From NCBI RefSeq assembly GCF_010550245.1, contig NZ_JAAGLU010000004.1, positions 1 through 64,000 of the forward strand: a stretch of DNA of 64,000 nt. The letters run 5' to 3'. Below the pieces are notes generated by a model, which was not told the origin of the DNA, did no database searches, and was given only the letters and a program-made list of their open reading frames with translations. This document shows, in pieces, positions 8,402 to 16,955 of this stretch. The stretch's first letter is position 1. The number at the start of each line of letters is the position of its first letter. The position numbers and the translations under genes are program-made. Origin of the DNA: Streptomyces sp. SID12501. GTDB taxonomy: Bacteria > Actinomycetota > Actinomycetes > Streptomycetales > Streptomycetaceae.

Positions 8402-11400
8402 TCACGTGGTGAAGCGGTGGCTGCCGGACCCGACCCGGTACACCACGCAGCCGTCCTCCTGCCGCAGCAACGTCGCGCGGGTGTGGGTGACCTCCCCCGG
8501 AGCAGCCGCCGGGATCCATACCTCGGCGGTCGTGTTGGGCGGCACGGCGCACGTCAGGGCGAAGCCGTCGGCCCGCTGTTGCCAGCGTGTGGAGACCGGG
8601 CCGTAGACCGAGGCGAACGTGGCACGGGCGGTGGTGACTTCGCCGCCCGGACGTGGACGGACGACGATCTCGCGGTAGCCGGGACGGCCCGCCGAGATCC
8701 CGGCGATGTTCGTGTACATCCACTCCCCCACCGATCCGTAGGCGTAGTGGTTGAAGGAGTTCATGCCCGCGTCCTGGAAGCTGCCGTCGGGCCGGATGGA
8801 GTCCCAGCGTTCCCACATGGTGGTGGCGCCCTTGTCGATCTGATAGCCCCAGCTGGGGAAGGAGCGTTGCTGGAGAAGCCGGTAGGCGACGTCGGTGTGG
8901 CCGGTGTCGGTGAGGACGGGCAGCAGTCGGGGCGTGCCGAGGAATCCCGTCGACAGGTGCCAGTCCTTGGCCTCGATGAGCGCGACGAGCCGGGCGGCTG
9001 CCGCACTTCGCAGCGCGTCCGGCAGCAGGTTCATCGACAGGGCGAGGACATAGGCCGTCTGCGTGTCGCCCCTCACTCTGCCGTCGGCGGTGACATAGGC
9101 GTTCTGGAACGCTGCCCGTATGCGCGTGAAGAGGTCGAGGTAGGGGGTGGCGTCCTTGCCCAGCTCGTGGGCCATCCGGGCCGCGAGGTCGGCGCTGTGG
9201 GCGAAGTAGGCGGTGGCGACGACGTCCTTGGGCGTCTCGTCGGAGACGTTCAGCCAGTCGCCGTATCCCGCGTCCGGCCGCAGCAGGCCTGTGCTGTTTC
9301 TCTCCAGGTACGCCAGCCATGCCTGGATGGACGGCCAGGCATCCTCCAGGACCTGCCGGTCCCCGTACGCCTGGTACAGGGACCAGGGAACCGTGACGCC
9401 CGCGTCGCCCCATCCGGCGACGCCGTTGCCGACTGTGCCCACCATCGGCGCCACGTCGGTGAAGGCGCCCTGCGCGGTCTGGGCGTCGCGCAGGTCCACG
9501 AGCCACTTGGTGAGGAAGCGCGCCGATTCCATGGTGTAGGCGGCCGTGGGTGCGAAGACGTTGATGTCACCCGTCCACCCGAGGCGCTCGTCGCGCGCGG
9601 GGGTGTCCGTCGGTACGGAGAGGAAGTTGCCGCGCTGCCCCCAAGTGATGTTGCTGTGCAGCTTGTTGAGCATCGGGACGTCGGTCTCGAACTCGAAGGT
9701 GAAGGGTGCGGAGGTGTGCATGACGCGACCGGTCACGGCAGTCGCCGAGGGGGCGCTGGACAACCCGGTCACCTCGACATAGCGGAAGCCGTGGAAGGTG
9801 AAGCGCGGCTCGTACGTCTCCTCGCCACCGCCCTTGAGGGTGTACGTGTCGGTGGCCGTGGCGGTGCGCAGGTTCGCGGTGTAGAGGGTGCCGTCCGGGT
9901 TGAGGACCTCGGCGTGCCTCAGCCGTACGGTCACTCCCGCGTCACCCGAGACGCGCAGCCGTACCGACCCGACCATGTTCTGGCCGAGATCGAAGACGAA
10001 GACGCCCGGCCTGGGTTCGGTCACCGTCTTGGCCGGGAGTTCCTTTGCCACCCGCACCGGCCCGTCCACCTGCGCGACGATCAGGTCGGGAGCCGCGTCG
10101 CCGGCCGTACGGACGTCGAGCCAGGTCCGGTCGTCGAAGCCGGGTGAGGTCCAGCCGGAGGTCTCCTTGCGTGCGTCGTACGTCTCGCCGCTCAGCAGGT
10201 CGGCGGAGACGATCGGCCCGGAGGTGGCCCGCCAGTCCGTGCCCGAGGTGATGCGCTCGCTCGTTCCGTCGGCGTACTCGACCTCCAACTGCGCGAGCAG
10301 TGCCGGGCGTTCGCCGTACTGGTGAGGTCCGAACATGCCGACGTTGCCCGCGTACCAGCCCGGCGCCACCCATGCGCCGATGGCGTTGGCGCCGGACCGC
10401 AGGAGCTTGGTGACGTCGTACGTCTGGTACTGAACGCGCTCGCGGTAGTCGGTCCAGCCCGGAGCGAGCTGGTCGCGGCTCACGCGGCGGCCGTTGAGAT
10501 GGGCTTCGTACAGGCCGAGAGCCGTGGCGTACAGGCGGGCGCGCGCCACCTTCTTGCGAGGGAGCCTGAACTCGTGCCGCAACTGGTTGGCGGCGAACGA
10601 CGCCGCGACGACCCTCCCCCAGGGCCCTGCTCCCCAGGCGGCCGCCACCTTCGCCGCGGGCCAGCCGCTGTCGTCGAAGTCCGCCCCACGCCAGTCGGCG
10701 GCGGGTTCCTGGTTCGTCGATTTCCAGGAGGCGTCGGTGACGATCCGCTGCTCGCCTGAGGCCGTGTGGACCGTGAGGACGGCGATCAGCCCAGCGGGTC
10801 CCACGCTCGCGTTGGCCGCTGAGACCGCGAGGACGTTCTTCCCCGAACGCAGTTGGGCGAGGACGTCGAGGACGGTCGGCCGGCGCCAGTTCTCGAACTC
10901 CGTCGCCAGGTCGGTGCGGGCCACCTCGGCACCGTTCACGGAGATGGAGAAAACGTTGTCAGCGCTTATAGCGAGCGTCGCGGCCGTGATCCCGTCCGGG
11001 AGATCGACGGTGCGACGGAACCAACGGGTGCCCGCGGGCGCGCTGTTGGCCGGCTCACCCTCGGGGAACCAGATCCACGCGGAGCCTGCCAGCGAGGGCG
11101 CGTCGGTGAGGGCCGCAGGAGCGGAGACCCATTGGGCGGACCACTGCGCGGCGTCCATGAGGCCGGTCTCCCACCACGCCGGCGCGCTCCAGCCGGAGGC
11201 GCCGCCGTCGGCGTCCCATACCTGCACGGACCAGAAGTAGCGCGTACGCGGCTTGAGTTGGGGCCCCGCGTACGGGACGAGGACGGACTCGCCGGAGGTG
11301 ATCCTTCCGCTGTCCCAGACATCCGGGTGGGACAGGCGCGACGCGCTGGAGGCGACGCGGATCCGGTAGGCGCTCTGGCTCACGCCCGGCTTGTCCGAGG

Positions 11401-11614
11401 CCAACGGCCAGCTCAGTCGAGGGCGTTGGGCGTCGAGTCCCAGGGGGTGCGGGACGTACTCGACGGTGGGCGTGGTGACGCGCAGGGTGCCACGGTGCGC
11501 GCCCCCCTGGGCCGGCGTGGACGCCTGTGCGGCCCCCGCTGATCCGGCGTCGATGGCCGCGGCGGCGGCCACTGTGGCGGTCGCGGCCGCCAGGATGTTC
11601 CTCCTGCTGATCAT
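8402..11614 (-). CDS. Exported alpha-L-rhamnosidase, glycoside hydrolase family 78
   Basis: At 1070 residues this is a full-length GH78 enzyme that removes terminal alpha-L-rhamnose from plant glycosides or rhamnogalacturonan. The N-terminus MISRRNILAAATATVAAAAA is a twin-arginine signal, so it leaves the cell folded. Beta-sandwich domains fill residues 45-600. The (alpha/alpha)6 barrel then carries the general-acid motif RDERLGWTGD (around 675) and the second Glu in TTMWERWD (around 936). Both are standard GH78 catalytic features. Two LacI-type palindromes upstream suggest sugar-dependent repression. The pectin esterases at 53-55 kb would act on related substrates. Confidence 0.92.
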   Translation of the reverse strand: MISRRNILAAATATVAAAAAIDAGSAGAAQASTPAQGGAHRGTLRVTTPTVEYVPHPLGLDAQRPRLSWPLASDKPGVSQSAYRIRVASSASRLSHPDVWDSGRITSGESVLVPYAGPQLKPRTRYFWSVQVWDADGGASGWSAPAWWETGLMDAAQWSAQWVSAPAALTDAPSLAGSAWIWFPEGEPANSAPAGTRWFRRTVDLPDGITAATLAISADNVFSISVNGAEVARTDLATEFENWRRPTVLDVLAQLRSGKNVLAVSAANASVGPAGLIAVLTVHTASGEQRIVTDASWKSTNQEPAADWRGADFDDSGWPAAKVAAAWGAGPWGRVVAASFAANQLRHEFRLPRKKVARARLYATALGLYEAHLNGRRVSRDQLAPGWTDYRERVQYQTYDVTKLLRSGANAIGAWVAPGWYAGNVGMFGPHQYGERPALLAQLEVEYADGTSERITSGTDWRATSGPIVSADLLSGETYDARKETSGWTSPGFDDRTWLDVRTAGDAAPDLIVAQVDGPVRVAKELPAKTVTEPRPGVFVFDLGQNMVGSVRLRVSGDAGVTVRLRHAEVLNPDGTLYTANLRTATATDTYTLKGGGEETYEPRFTFHGFRYVEVTGLSSAPSATAVTGRVMHTSAPFTFEFETDVPMLNKLHSNITWGQRGNFLSVPTDTPARDERLGWTGDINVFAPTAAYTMESARFLTKWLVDLRDAQTAQGAFTDVAPMVGTVGNGVAGWGDAGVTVPWSLYQAYGDRQVLEDAWPSIQAWLAYLERNSTGLLRPDAGYGDWLNVSDETPKDVVATAYFAHSADLAARMAHELGKDATPYLDLFTRIRAAFQNAYVTADGRVRGDTQTAYVLALSMNLLPDALRSAAAARLVALIEAKDWHLSTGFLGTPRLLPVLTDTGHTDVAYRLLQQRSFPSWGYQIDKGATTMWERWDSIRPDGSFQDAGMNSFNHYAYGSVGEWMYTNIAGISAGRPGYREIVVRPRPGGEVTTARATFASVYGPVSTRWQQRADGFALTCAVPPNTTAEVWIPAAAPGEVTHTRATLLRQEDGCVVYRVGSGSHRFTT

Positions 11615-11636
11615 TACGGCCCCTCACATAGAAACG

Positions 11637-11650
11637 ATGAATCGATTCAT
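11637..11650. promoter_or_regulatory. Candidate LacI-type operator in the rhamnosidase leader
   Basis: ATGAATCGATTCAT is a perfect 14-bp palindrome with the central CG typical of LacI/GalR-family operators. It lies 23 bases upstream of the rhamnosidase start, where a bound repressor would block transcription. No LacI-family gene is in the window. Confidence 0.5.
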
Positions 11651-11766
11651 GGCGGTGAACGTAGGGGCGCATGAGGCAGGGGTCAATGGAACGCACAGGA
11701 ATTTCCTGACGAGCCGTCGGGCGAACACAATTGGCCGACGGCGCCCCACGCGTCCCCGGCATCGAC

Positions 11767-11784
11767 GATTGAACGGTTTCAATC
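11767..11784. promoter_or_regulatory. Second candidate operator upstream of the rhamnosidase
   Basis: GATTGAA-CGGT-TTCAATC is an inverted repeat with 7-bp arms and a 4-base centre holding CG. It lies about 150 bp upstream of the rhamnosidase. The rest of 11615-12207 shows no supported gene, and this AT-richer patch stands out in it. A second LacI-type site allowing looping is one reading. Confidence 0.4.
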
Positions 11785-12207
11785 GCAACAGTCGGAGGCC
11801 GACGCACCCGAGGGTCGGAGCCTTGGCGATGACGGGGCGAGTGGCGAAGTACCTACCGGCGATCAACCAGACGGCCACCAGGGCAAGGAAGTCGATCGCA
11901 TAGACGGTTCTTCCACCCGCGCCGGTAGTGGCGAGGACAGGAACGTGCGCGTCTATGCCGTCACCGCCGTGACGAACGCGACGGCGGCGACCTCCCCCGA
12001 GGCTGGGGCCGCCTCGGCGGGTTTCAGCATCGTGGGCGGCATCGCCGTTGCCGTGGTTGCGCCATGTCTGTCAGGCAGCCCGCGGCACGCCTGTTGCGTC
12101 CGGACGTGACGGGCGCTGCCTGCCATCACCTATCGGGTAACACTCGGACAACGCATTGGTATGGACCTGCCCATGATCAGGCGCTACGCTCTGCCGAGCC
12201 ATACGTG

Positions 12208-12221
12208 TGAGAGCGCTCTCA
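12208..12221. promoter_or_regulatory. Palindromic operator candidate upstream of the S1 protease
   Basis: TGAGAGCGCTCTCA is a perfect 14-bp palindrome, close to the TGGGAGCGCTCCCA site bound by CebR, the LacI-family cello-oligosaccharide regulator of Streptomyces. It lies 51 bases before the TTG start of the protease gene, in a promoter position. Confidence 0.5.
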
Positions 12222-12272
12222 TTGCACCTCCGTTCCATCCCCACCTTGCTGGAACAACGAAGGGCAACTCCC

Positions 12273-13430
12273 TTGAGACGCACGACGATTCCGCGCGCCA
12301 GTCTGGCCGCACTGCTCATGTTCGGCACGTTCGCGACGGCAGGCTCACTGCCCGCCTCCGCCAGCGACTCCCCCTCCACCACGGAAGCACCCGCCTCCGC
12401 AGGGCTCCTCTCCGCCATGCAGCGCGACCTGGGCCTGTCAGAAACCCAGGCCGTGGCGCGCATCGCCGCGGAGAAGGCGGCGACGGCCGCCGAACCGAAG
12501 GCCCGCCGGGCCGCTGGAGCCTCGTACGGCGGCTCCTGGTTCGACGCCCCGAGCGGAAAACTGACCGTCGGTGTCACACGTGACGCCTCCCCCACAACCC
12601 TCCACGCCGTACGGGCCACCGGCGCGACCGTCCGTACCGTCACACACAGTGCACGACAACTCGCCGCGACCCAGGCGCGCTTGGAGAAGCTGTCCGCTCC
12701 CGCAGGAGTCAGCAGTTGGCACGCCGATCCGAGAGCCGGCTCGGTCGTCGTGAGTGTTGTCACTGGTCAGCGCGACGACAACGATGTCGAGCGATTCCTC
12801 GCCCGTGCTCATGAAGCCGGGCCCGTCACCGTAGAGGAGACGTCGAGCGCACCCACGACCTTCGCCGCCGGAACCGTCGGCGGCGACCCGTACTACACGG
12901 GCAACGTCCGCTGTTCCATAGGGTTTTCGGTGTACGGCGGATTCGTGACCGCCGGACACTGCGGACAGGCGGGTGCCGGAGTCAGCGGCTGGGACCGCTC
13001 CTACATCGGCAACTTCCAGGGCTCCTCGTTCCCCGACAACGACTACGCCTGGGTCAACGTGGGCAGCGGCTGGTGGACCGTACCGGTCGTGCTCGGCTGG
13101 GGCACCGTCTCCGACCAGTTGGTGCGCGGCTCGGCCGTGGCGCCCGTCGGCGCGTCCATCTGCCGTTCGGGGTCGACCACTCACTGGCACTGCGGGACGG
13201 TCCAGGCCCACAACGAGACCGTCAACTACAGCCAGGGCTCGGTGTATCAGATGGCCAAGACCAGCGTCTGCGCCGAACCCGGCGACTCCGGTGGCTCGTT
13301 CATCAGCGGTGACCAGGCACAGGGCGTGACCTCCGGTGGCTGGGGCAACTGCGGCACCGGCGGCCAGACCTGGTTCCAGCCCGTCAACGAGATCCTCAGC
13401 CGGTACGGGCTGACGCTGCACACGGCCTGA
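12273..13430 (+). CDS. Secreted S1-family serine protease (streptogrisin/alpha-lytic type)
   Basis: The 385-residue precursor has a signal peptide (RRTTIPRASLAALLMFGTFA, cleavage after PASA). An alpha-lytic-type pro-region of about 150 residues acts as a folding aid, and the mature chymotrypsin-fold domain starts near residue 205. Catalytic His is in VTAGHCG, and Ser in EPGDSGGSF near residue 338. Cys pairs around both match streptogrisins. I place the start at TTG 12273 because GAAGGG lies eight bases upstream and it gives a clean signal peptide. The earlier in-frame GTG at 12207 would place the operator palindrome inside the gene. It hydrolyses extracellular proteins. Confidence 0.88.
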   Translation: MRRTTIPRASLAALLMFGTFATAGSLPASASDSPSTTEAPASAGLLSAMQRDLGLSETQAVARIAAEKAATAAEPKARRAAGASYGGSWFDAPSGKLTVGVTRDASPTTLHAVRATGATVRTVTHSARQLAATQARLEKLSAPAGVSSWHADPRAGSVVVSVVTGQRDDNDVERFLARAHEAGPVTVEETSSAPTTFAAGTVGGDPYYTGNVRCSIGFSVYGGFVTAGHCGQAGAGVSGWDRSYIGNFQGSSFPDNDYAWVNVGSGWWTVPVVLGWGTVSDQLVRGSAVAPVGASICRSGSTTHWHCGTVQAHNETVNYSQGSVYQMAKTSVCAEPGDSGGSFISGDQAQGVTSGGWGNCGTGGQTWFQPVNEILSRYGLTLHTA

Positions 13431-13464
13431 CGAACCATCCGTACGAGGGCGGGCTTCGCTGGTT

Positions 13465-13485
13465 GCCAGGCGGAGCCCGCCTGGC
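13465..13485 (+). terminator. Hairpin terminator after the protease gene
   Basis: GCCAGGCGG-AGC-CCGCCTGGC is a 9-bp perfect stem with a three-base loop, 34 bases after the protease stop. It has no long T-run, as is usual in Streptomyces. The remaining bases to 13739 contain no gene I can support. Confidence 0.7.
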
Positions 13486-13739
13486 ATTTCGGCAGCCCCT
13501 CCCGATCCCTGGCCCACGTGGTGTCCGGCTGCTCGCCCAGCACGCGGGACACCACGGGCACGTGCCGGGGCGTACACCATCGCGCGCCGACGTGGTCGGC
13601 GATCGCCGACCGCCCGACATCGTCGCGGAGGGTGCCTGACACACTGACGTCAGGCTCTTCGTCCGAAGCTTTCGGCTCCGCCGGTGGCCCACGCGTTGGT
13701 CTTCCACGTGAGGAGGACGGTCTCAGACGGGGCGCGGAC

Positions 13740-14366
13740 TCATGTGGTGGGGCGGGAGTGCACGCTGACGGCATAGCCGCAGCCTTGGTAGTAGCGCTCG
13801 CCGCTCCAGGTGGCGTAGCGCTGCCGCAGGGTCAGTCCGGCCTGGGTACACCAGTGGTCGAACTCCGTAAGGGTCACCGGCGGTTCCGGCAGCGGCAGGT
13901 GTGCCGCGTCCAGCCCCATCCCCGTGACCAGCAGCCCGCCAGGACGCAGCGCGGTGGCCAGCTGCCGGACGACCGATGCTTCGGTACCGGGGGCCAGCAG
14001 CGGAATGACATTTCCGGCGGCGAGCGCCAGGTCGAAGCCCGGATTCAGGCCGAGTGTGTCCAGACGGGCCAGGTCACCGAGAAGCCACTCTTGTGTGGGG
14101 GCGTCGCGGCGGGCGACGGCGAGCATCGATGGGTCGACGTCCACGCCGGTGCAGTGATGGCCCAGTTCGGCGAGCCGGATCGCGATCCGGCCGGTGCCGC
14201 AGCCGGCGTCGAGTACCCGGGCGGCGGGCTTCAGCAGCGCGGCGCAGAAGGTGGCCTCGCCATGGATGTCTTGGCCGGACTCGGCGAGCCGCGCGAAACG
14301 CCGAGCGTACTCCTCTCCGGCCTGTCCACCGGTCAGTTCCGTCCAACGGTCGCCTTGCCCGGTCAT
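13740..14366 (-). CDS. Class I SAM-dependent methyltransferase
   Basis: This 208-residue single-domain protein has all core motifs of small Rossmann methyltransferases: VLDAGCGTGRIA (residues 51-62) for SAM binding, GVDVDPSML ending in the acidic ribose-binding residue, FDLALAAGNVI as motif IV, and ALRPGGLLVTG. An N-terminal WTELTGGQAGEEYARRF helix forms the substrate lid. The start is the ATG at 14364-14366. It stands alone between convergent or decayed genes, so the substrate (small molecule more likely than macromolecule) is unknown. Confidence 0.85.
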   Translation of the reverse strand: MTGQGDRWTELTGGQAGEEYARRFARLAESGQDIHGEATFCAALLKPAARVLDAGCGTGRIAIRLAELGHHCTGVDVDPSMLAVARRDAPTQEWLLGDLARLDTLGLNPGFDLALAAGNVIPLLAPGTEASVVRQLATALRPGGLLVTGMGLDAAHLPLPEPPVTLTEFDHWCTQAGLTLRQRYATWSGERYYQGCGYAVSVHSRPTT

Positions 14367-14828
14367 GTTCAGCGTGCCTTCCGGTCAGCCTCGCCCAGCA
14401 GGGGCGCGGACGGTGCCATCGCACTTCTACGCTCGTAGGTGTGGACCTCGCGGCCTGCTACGAAGGTACACAGGGCGAGGCTCGAACAGCAGCCGGCCGT
14501 GCACTACCTCAGCACCCGTACCTGGCCATCAGCCTGCCGCGGTCGTCGTGCCCCCTGCGGTGTGAAGACCCGGGGACGGGCGAAACCGGCCCTCGATCGC
14601 GTTGGCCACGAGCGGACGGCCGTGCCGGGTCGTGGACGAGACGGCGCCGAGCGTGATGGTGATGCTGTCTGTGCCGAGCAGGATCGAAGTGATCCCCACG
14701 GGGTGCGTGAAGTAGTCGACATCGCCCTTGAGGTGCTGGAAGACACGCCCCTCAAGGAACTGTCGGGCGCCAACGGCTGGGGCAATCGGCCGGCCTCCGG
14801 GCGCCCGGTCCCTGGGCAGGGAACTGCG
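14367..14828. other. Stretch with no intact gene
   Basis: Plus-strand frames near 14690-14810 give a protein-like fragment (VREVVDIALEVLEDTPLKEL) without a credible start, ending where the DJ-1/PfpI remnant begins. I cannot name its family. The stretch looks like joined pieces of deleted genes. Confidence 0.35.
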
Positions 14829-15139
14829 CTGACGACCGTATGCACGGGCTCACTGGTCCTCGCGGCCGCCGGCCCGCTCACCGGACGGACGGCCGGCCAC
14901 CACGCACCGGTGCCATCTCGACAAGCTCGCGGACATCGACGGCACGATCGGTGTGCGTGCCGGGGCACGGTACGTCGACGACGGTGACGTCGCCACCTCT
15001 GCCGGTGTGGCGGCCGGGATCGACATGGCACTGCATCTGGTCCGCCGTCTCGACGGAGCGGAGGCCGGCGAGCTGACCCGGACCGGAATCATGTACGAGC
15101 CCGCACAACTGCGACTGACAGCGGTCGTCACAGTTGTGC
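14829..15139 (+). pseudogene. DJ-1/PfpI family gene remnant (GlxA-like amidotransferase fold)
   Basis: The stretch TVCTGSLVLAAAGPLTG carries the nucleophile-elbow Cys of DJ-1/PfpI proteins. Near 14920 the frame must change, after which HLDKLADIDG and VATSAGVAAGIDMALHLV give the usual C-terminal half. The first roughly 100 residues are missing. It is a 5'-deleted, frameshifted copy, distinct from the one at 4227-4925. Its end converges on the ABC ATPase gene. Confidence 0.65.
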
Positions 15140-15145
15140 GGGCTC
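15097..15145. terminator. Long inverted repeat between convergent genes
   Basis: GAGCCCGCACAACTG (15097-15111) pairs perfectly with CAGTTGTGCGGGCTC (15131-15145), leaving a 19-base loop. The right arm is the last codons of the ABC ATPase, and the left arm is the end of the DJ-1 remnant. It could stop transcription from both directions. Confidence 0.55.
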
Positions 15146-15928
15146 GGGCTCCCTGTCGCGGGCGAGAGGCTGGGCCGCGTAGGTGATGCGGACGACGCCG
15201 TCGGCGTGGCGTTCCGTGTCACCCCGTACGCCGAAGACGTCGCGGAGGAGGTCCGGTGTCAGGACCTCCAGTACCGGTCCGGCTGCCACCACCTCACCCT
15301 CGTGGAGCACGACGAGGTGGTCGCAGAGCCGGGCGGCGAGGTCGAGGTCGTGCAGCACTGCCAGGGTGGTGATCCCGGTGCTGCGGATCAGGTCCAGGAG
15401 TTCGAACCGGGCGCGGATGTCCAGGTGGTTGGTGAGTTCGTCCAGGACCAGGAGCTGGGGGTGCTGGGCGAGAGCCCTGGCCAGCAGGACTCGTTGGCGT
15501 TCGCCGCCCGAGAGGGTGGCGTAGTCGCGGTGTGCGAACGGGGTGACACCGCAGCGGGCGACCGCTTCGGCGACGGCCTCGTGGTCCTCGGCGCGGTCCC
15601 TGCCCATCAGGCCGTGGTGGGGCGTACGGCCGAGGGCGACGATCTCGGTCACCGTCAGGCCGGTGGTGGTGCCGGCGTCCTGGAGGACCGCCGCCGTACG
15701 GCGTGCAGCCGTGCGGGAGGAGAGTTCCCATACGTCGTCGCCGCCCACCCTGACCACTCCACCCGCGGGGCGCAGTGAGCGGTAGACGGTGCGCAGCAGG
15801 GTGGACTTGCCGCTGCCGTTGGGGCCCACCAGGCCGACGATGTCGCCCTTGGCCGCCTCCAGGTTCACCTCGCGGAGGATCGGCCTGCGGTCCAGGGTGA
15901 TGTGGAGCTGGTCGACGGTCAGTTTCAT
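15128..15928 (-). CDS. ABC transporter ATPase, iron-siderophore (FecE/FepC) type
   Basis: This 266-residue cytoplasmic ATPase has Walker A GPNGSGKS (residues 35-42), signature LSGGERQRV near 142, Walker B LLVLDELTNHLD (Glu preserved) and switch His in AVLHDLDLAA. The THLD-like loop and length match ATPases of Fe3+-siderophore/heme/B12 importers. Its ATG overlaps the stop of the permease gene (ATGA). It closes the operon of binding protein, permease and ATPase directly downstream of the isonitrile NRPS. It would power return of the loaded metallophore, an inference from gene order. Confidence 0.9.
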   Translation of the reverse strand: MKLTVDQLHITLDRRPILREVNLEAAKGDIVGLVGPNGSGKSTLLRTVYRSLRPAGGVVRVGGDDVWELSSRTAARRTAAVLQDAGTTTGLTVTEIVALGRTPHHGLMGRDRAEDHEAVAEAVARCGVTPFAHRDYATLSGGERQRVLLARALAQHPQLLVLDELTNHLDIRARFELLDLIRSTGITTLAVLHDLDLAARLCDHLVVLHEGEVVAAGPVLEVLTPDLLRDVFGVRGDTERHADGVVRITYAAQPLARDREPEPAQL

Positions 15929-16914
15929 ATGGTGTCCAGGCCCTTGTTGCGGCGCAGCAGCCACAGGAAGAAGGGGGCCCCGAGCAGGGCGGTGAGGATG
16001 CCCAGCGGGAGTTCGTTGGGGCGGGTGAGGGTGCGGGAGAGCAGGTCGACGAGGACCAGGTAGACGGCACCGAGGAGTGCGGTCAGCGGAATGAGTCTGC
16101 GGTGGTCGGCGCCGGTGCTGAGGCGGACCAGGTGGGGGATCATCAGGCCGACGAAGCCGACACCGCCCGCGACAGCGATGACGGTGCCGGTGAGCAGCGC
16201 GCTGACGACCAGCAGGCCGGCGCGCAGCCGGTTGACGTCCACGCCGAGCGCGGTCGCCGACTCGTCGCCGGCGAGGAGCGCGTTGAGGCGTCGGCCCAGC
16301 AGGGTCAACAGGACTGTGCTTGTCAGGACGACGACCGTGACGGTGGGCAGCTGGCTCCACTGGGCGCCTGCCACGCTGCCCAGCATCCAGAACATCACCG
16401 TGCGCAGCTCGGTGGGCGTCGCCAGCAGCTGGACGAAGCTGGTCATCGACAGCAGGACGTAGCCGACCGCGACCCCCGCCAGTACCACCCGGGTGGGGGC
16501 GAGCCGGCCCTGCCGCTGACCGAGGACGAAGACCAGGGCACCGGCGGCCAGGGCACCGACGAACGCCGCTCCGGAGACGCCAAGTGCGCCCAGGCCGCCG
16601 AGCGCGACACCCCCGAGGGTGATGACGAGGACCGCGCCGAACGAGGCGCCGTAGGAGAAGCCCAGGACGACCGGGTCGGCGAGCGGGTTGGTGACCAGTG
16701 TCTGCAGCACCGCCCCCGCCACCGCCAGGCCCGCGCCGACCAGGGCGGCCAGGGCGACTCGCGGGGCGCGGAAGGTCCACACGATCTGGTCCAGTGCGGG
16801 GTCCGCGGTGGCGCCCTGGCCGGTGACGTGGTGCAGGAGGATCCCCCACACGTCGCCGACCGGGATGTTGACCGCGCCGATGCTCACCGCCACCACCATG
16901 ACGACGACGAGCAC
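15925..16914 (-). CDS. ABC transporter permease, FecCD family
   Basis: A polytopic protein with about nine to ten membrane segments and the FecCD landmarks: FRAPRVALAALVGAGLAVAG near residue 60, NPLADPVVLGFSYGASFGA, and GGVGFVGLMIPHLVR near 245, the loop that meets the ATPase. It is the homodimeric channel of a siderophore-type importer. The start is uncertain. The frame is open to 17073, overlapping the binding-protein gene, but no good codon lies between there and GTG 16912-16914, which gives 329 residues. That start trims the first helix slightly, so initiation somewhat upstream is possible. Confidence 0.85.
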   Translation of the reverse strand: MLVVVMVVAVSIGAVNIPVGDVWGILLHHVTGQGATADPALDQIVWTFRAPRVALAALVGAGLAVAGAVLQTLVTNPLADPVVLGFSYGASFGAVLVITLGGVALGGLGALGVSGAAFVGALAAGALVFVLGQRQGRLAPTRVVLAGVAVGYVLLSMTSFVQLLATPTELRTVMFWMLGSVAGAQWSQLPTVTVVVLTSTVLLTLLGRRLNALLAGDESATALGVDVNRLRAGLLVVSALLTGTVIAVAGGVGFVGLMIPHLVRLSTGADHRRLIPLTALLGAVYLVLVDLLSRTLTRPNELPLGILTALLGAPFFLWLLRRNKGLDTI

Positions 16915-16955
16915 GGCGAGCAGGACGCCGACGGCGAGGGACAGCCTCAGTCCGT

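Noticed and set aside
8384..10147. A 587-codon plus-strand frame opposite the rhamnosidase
   Set aside because: It has Gly/Val/Arg-rich composition and no motifs; it is a shadow of the GH78 codons in high-GC DNA.
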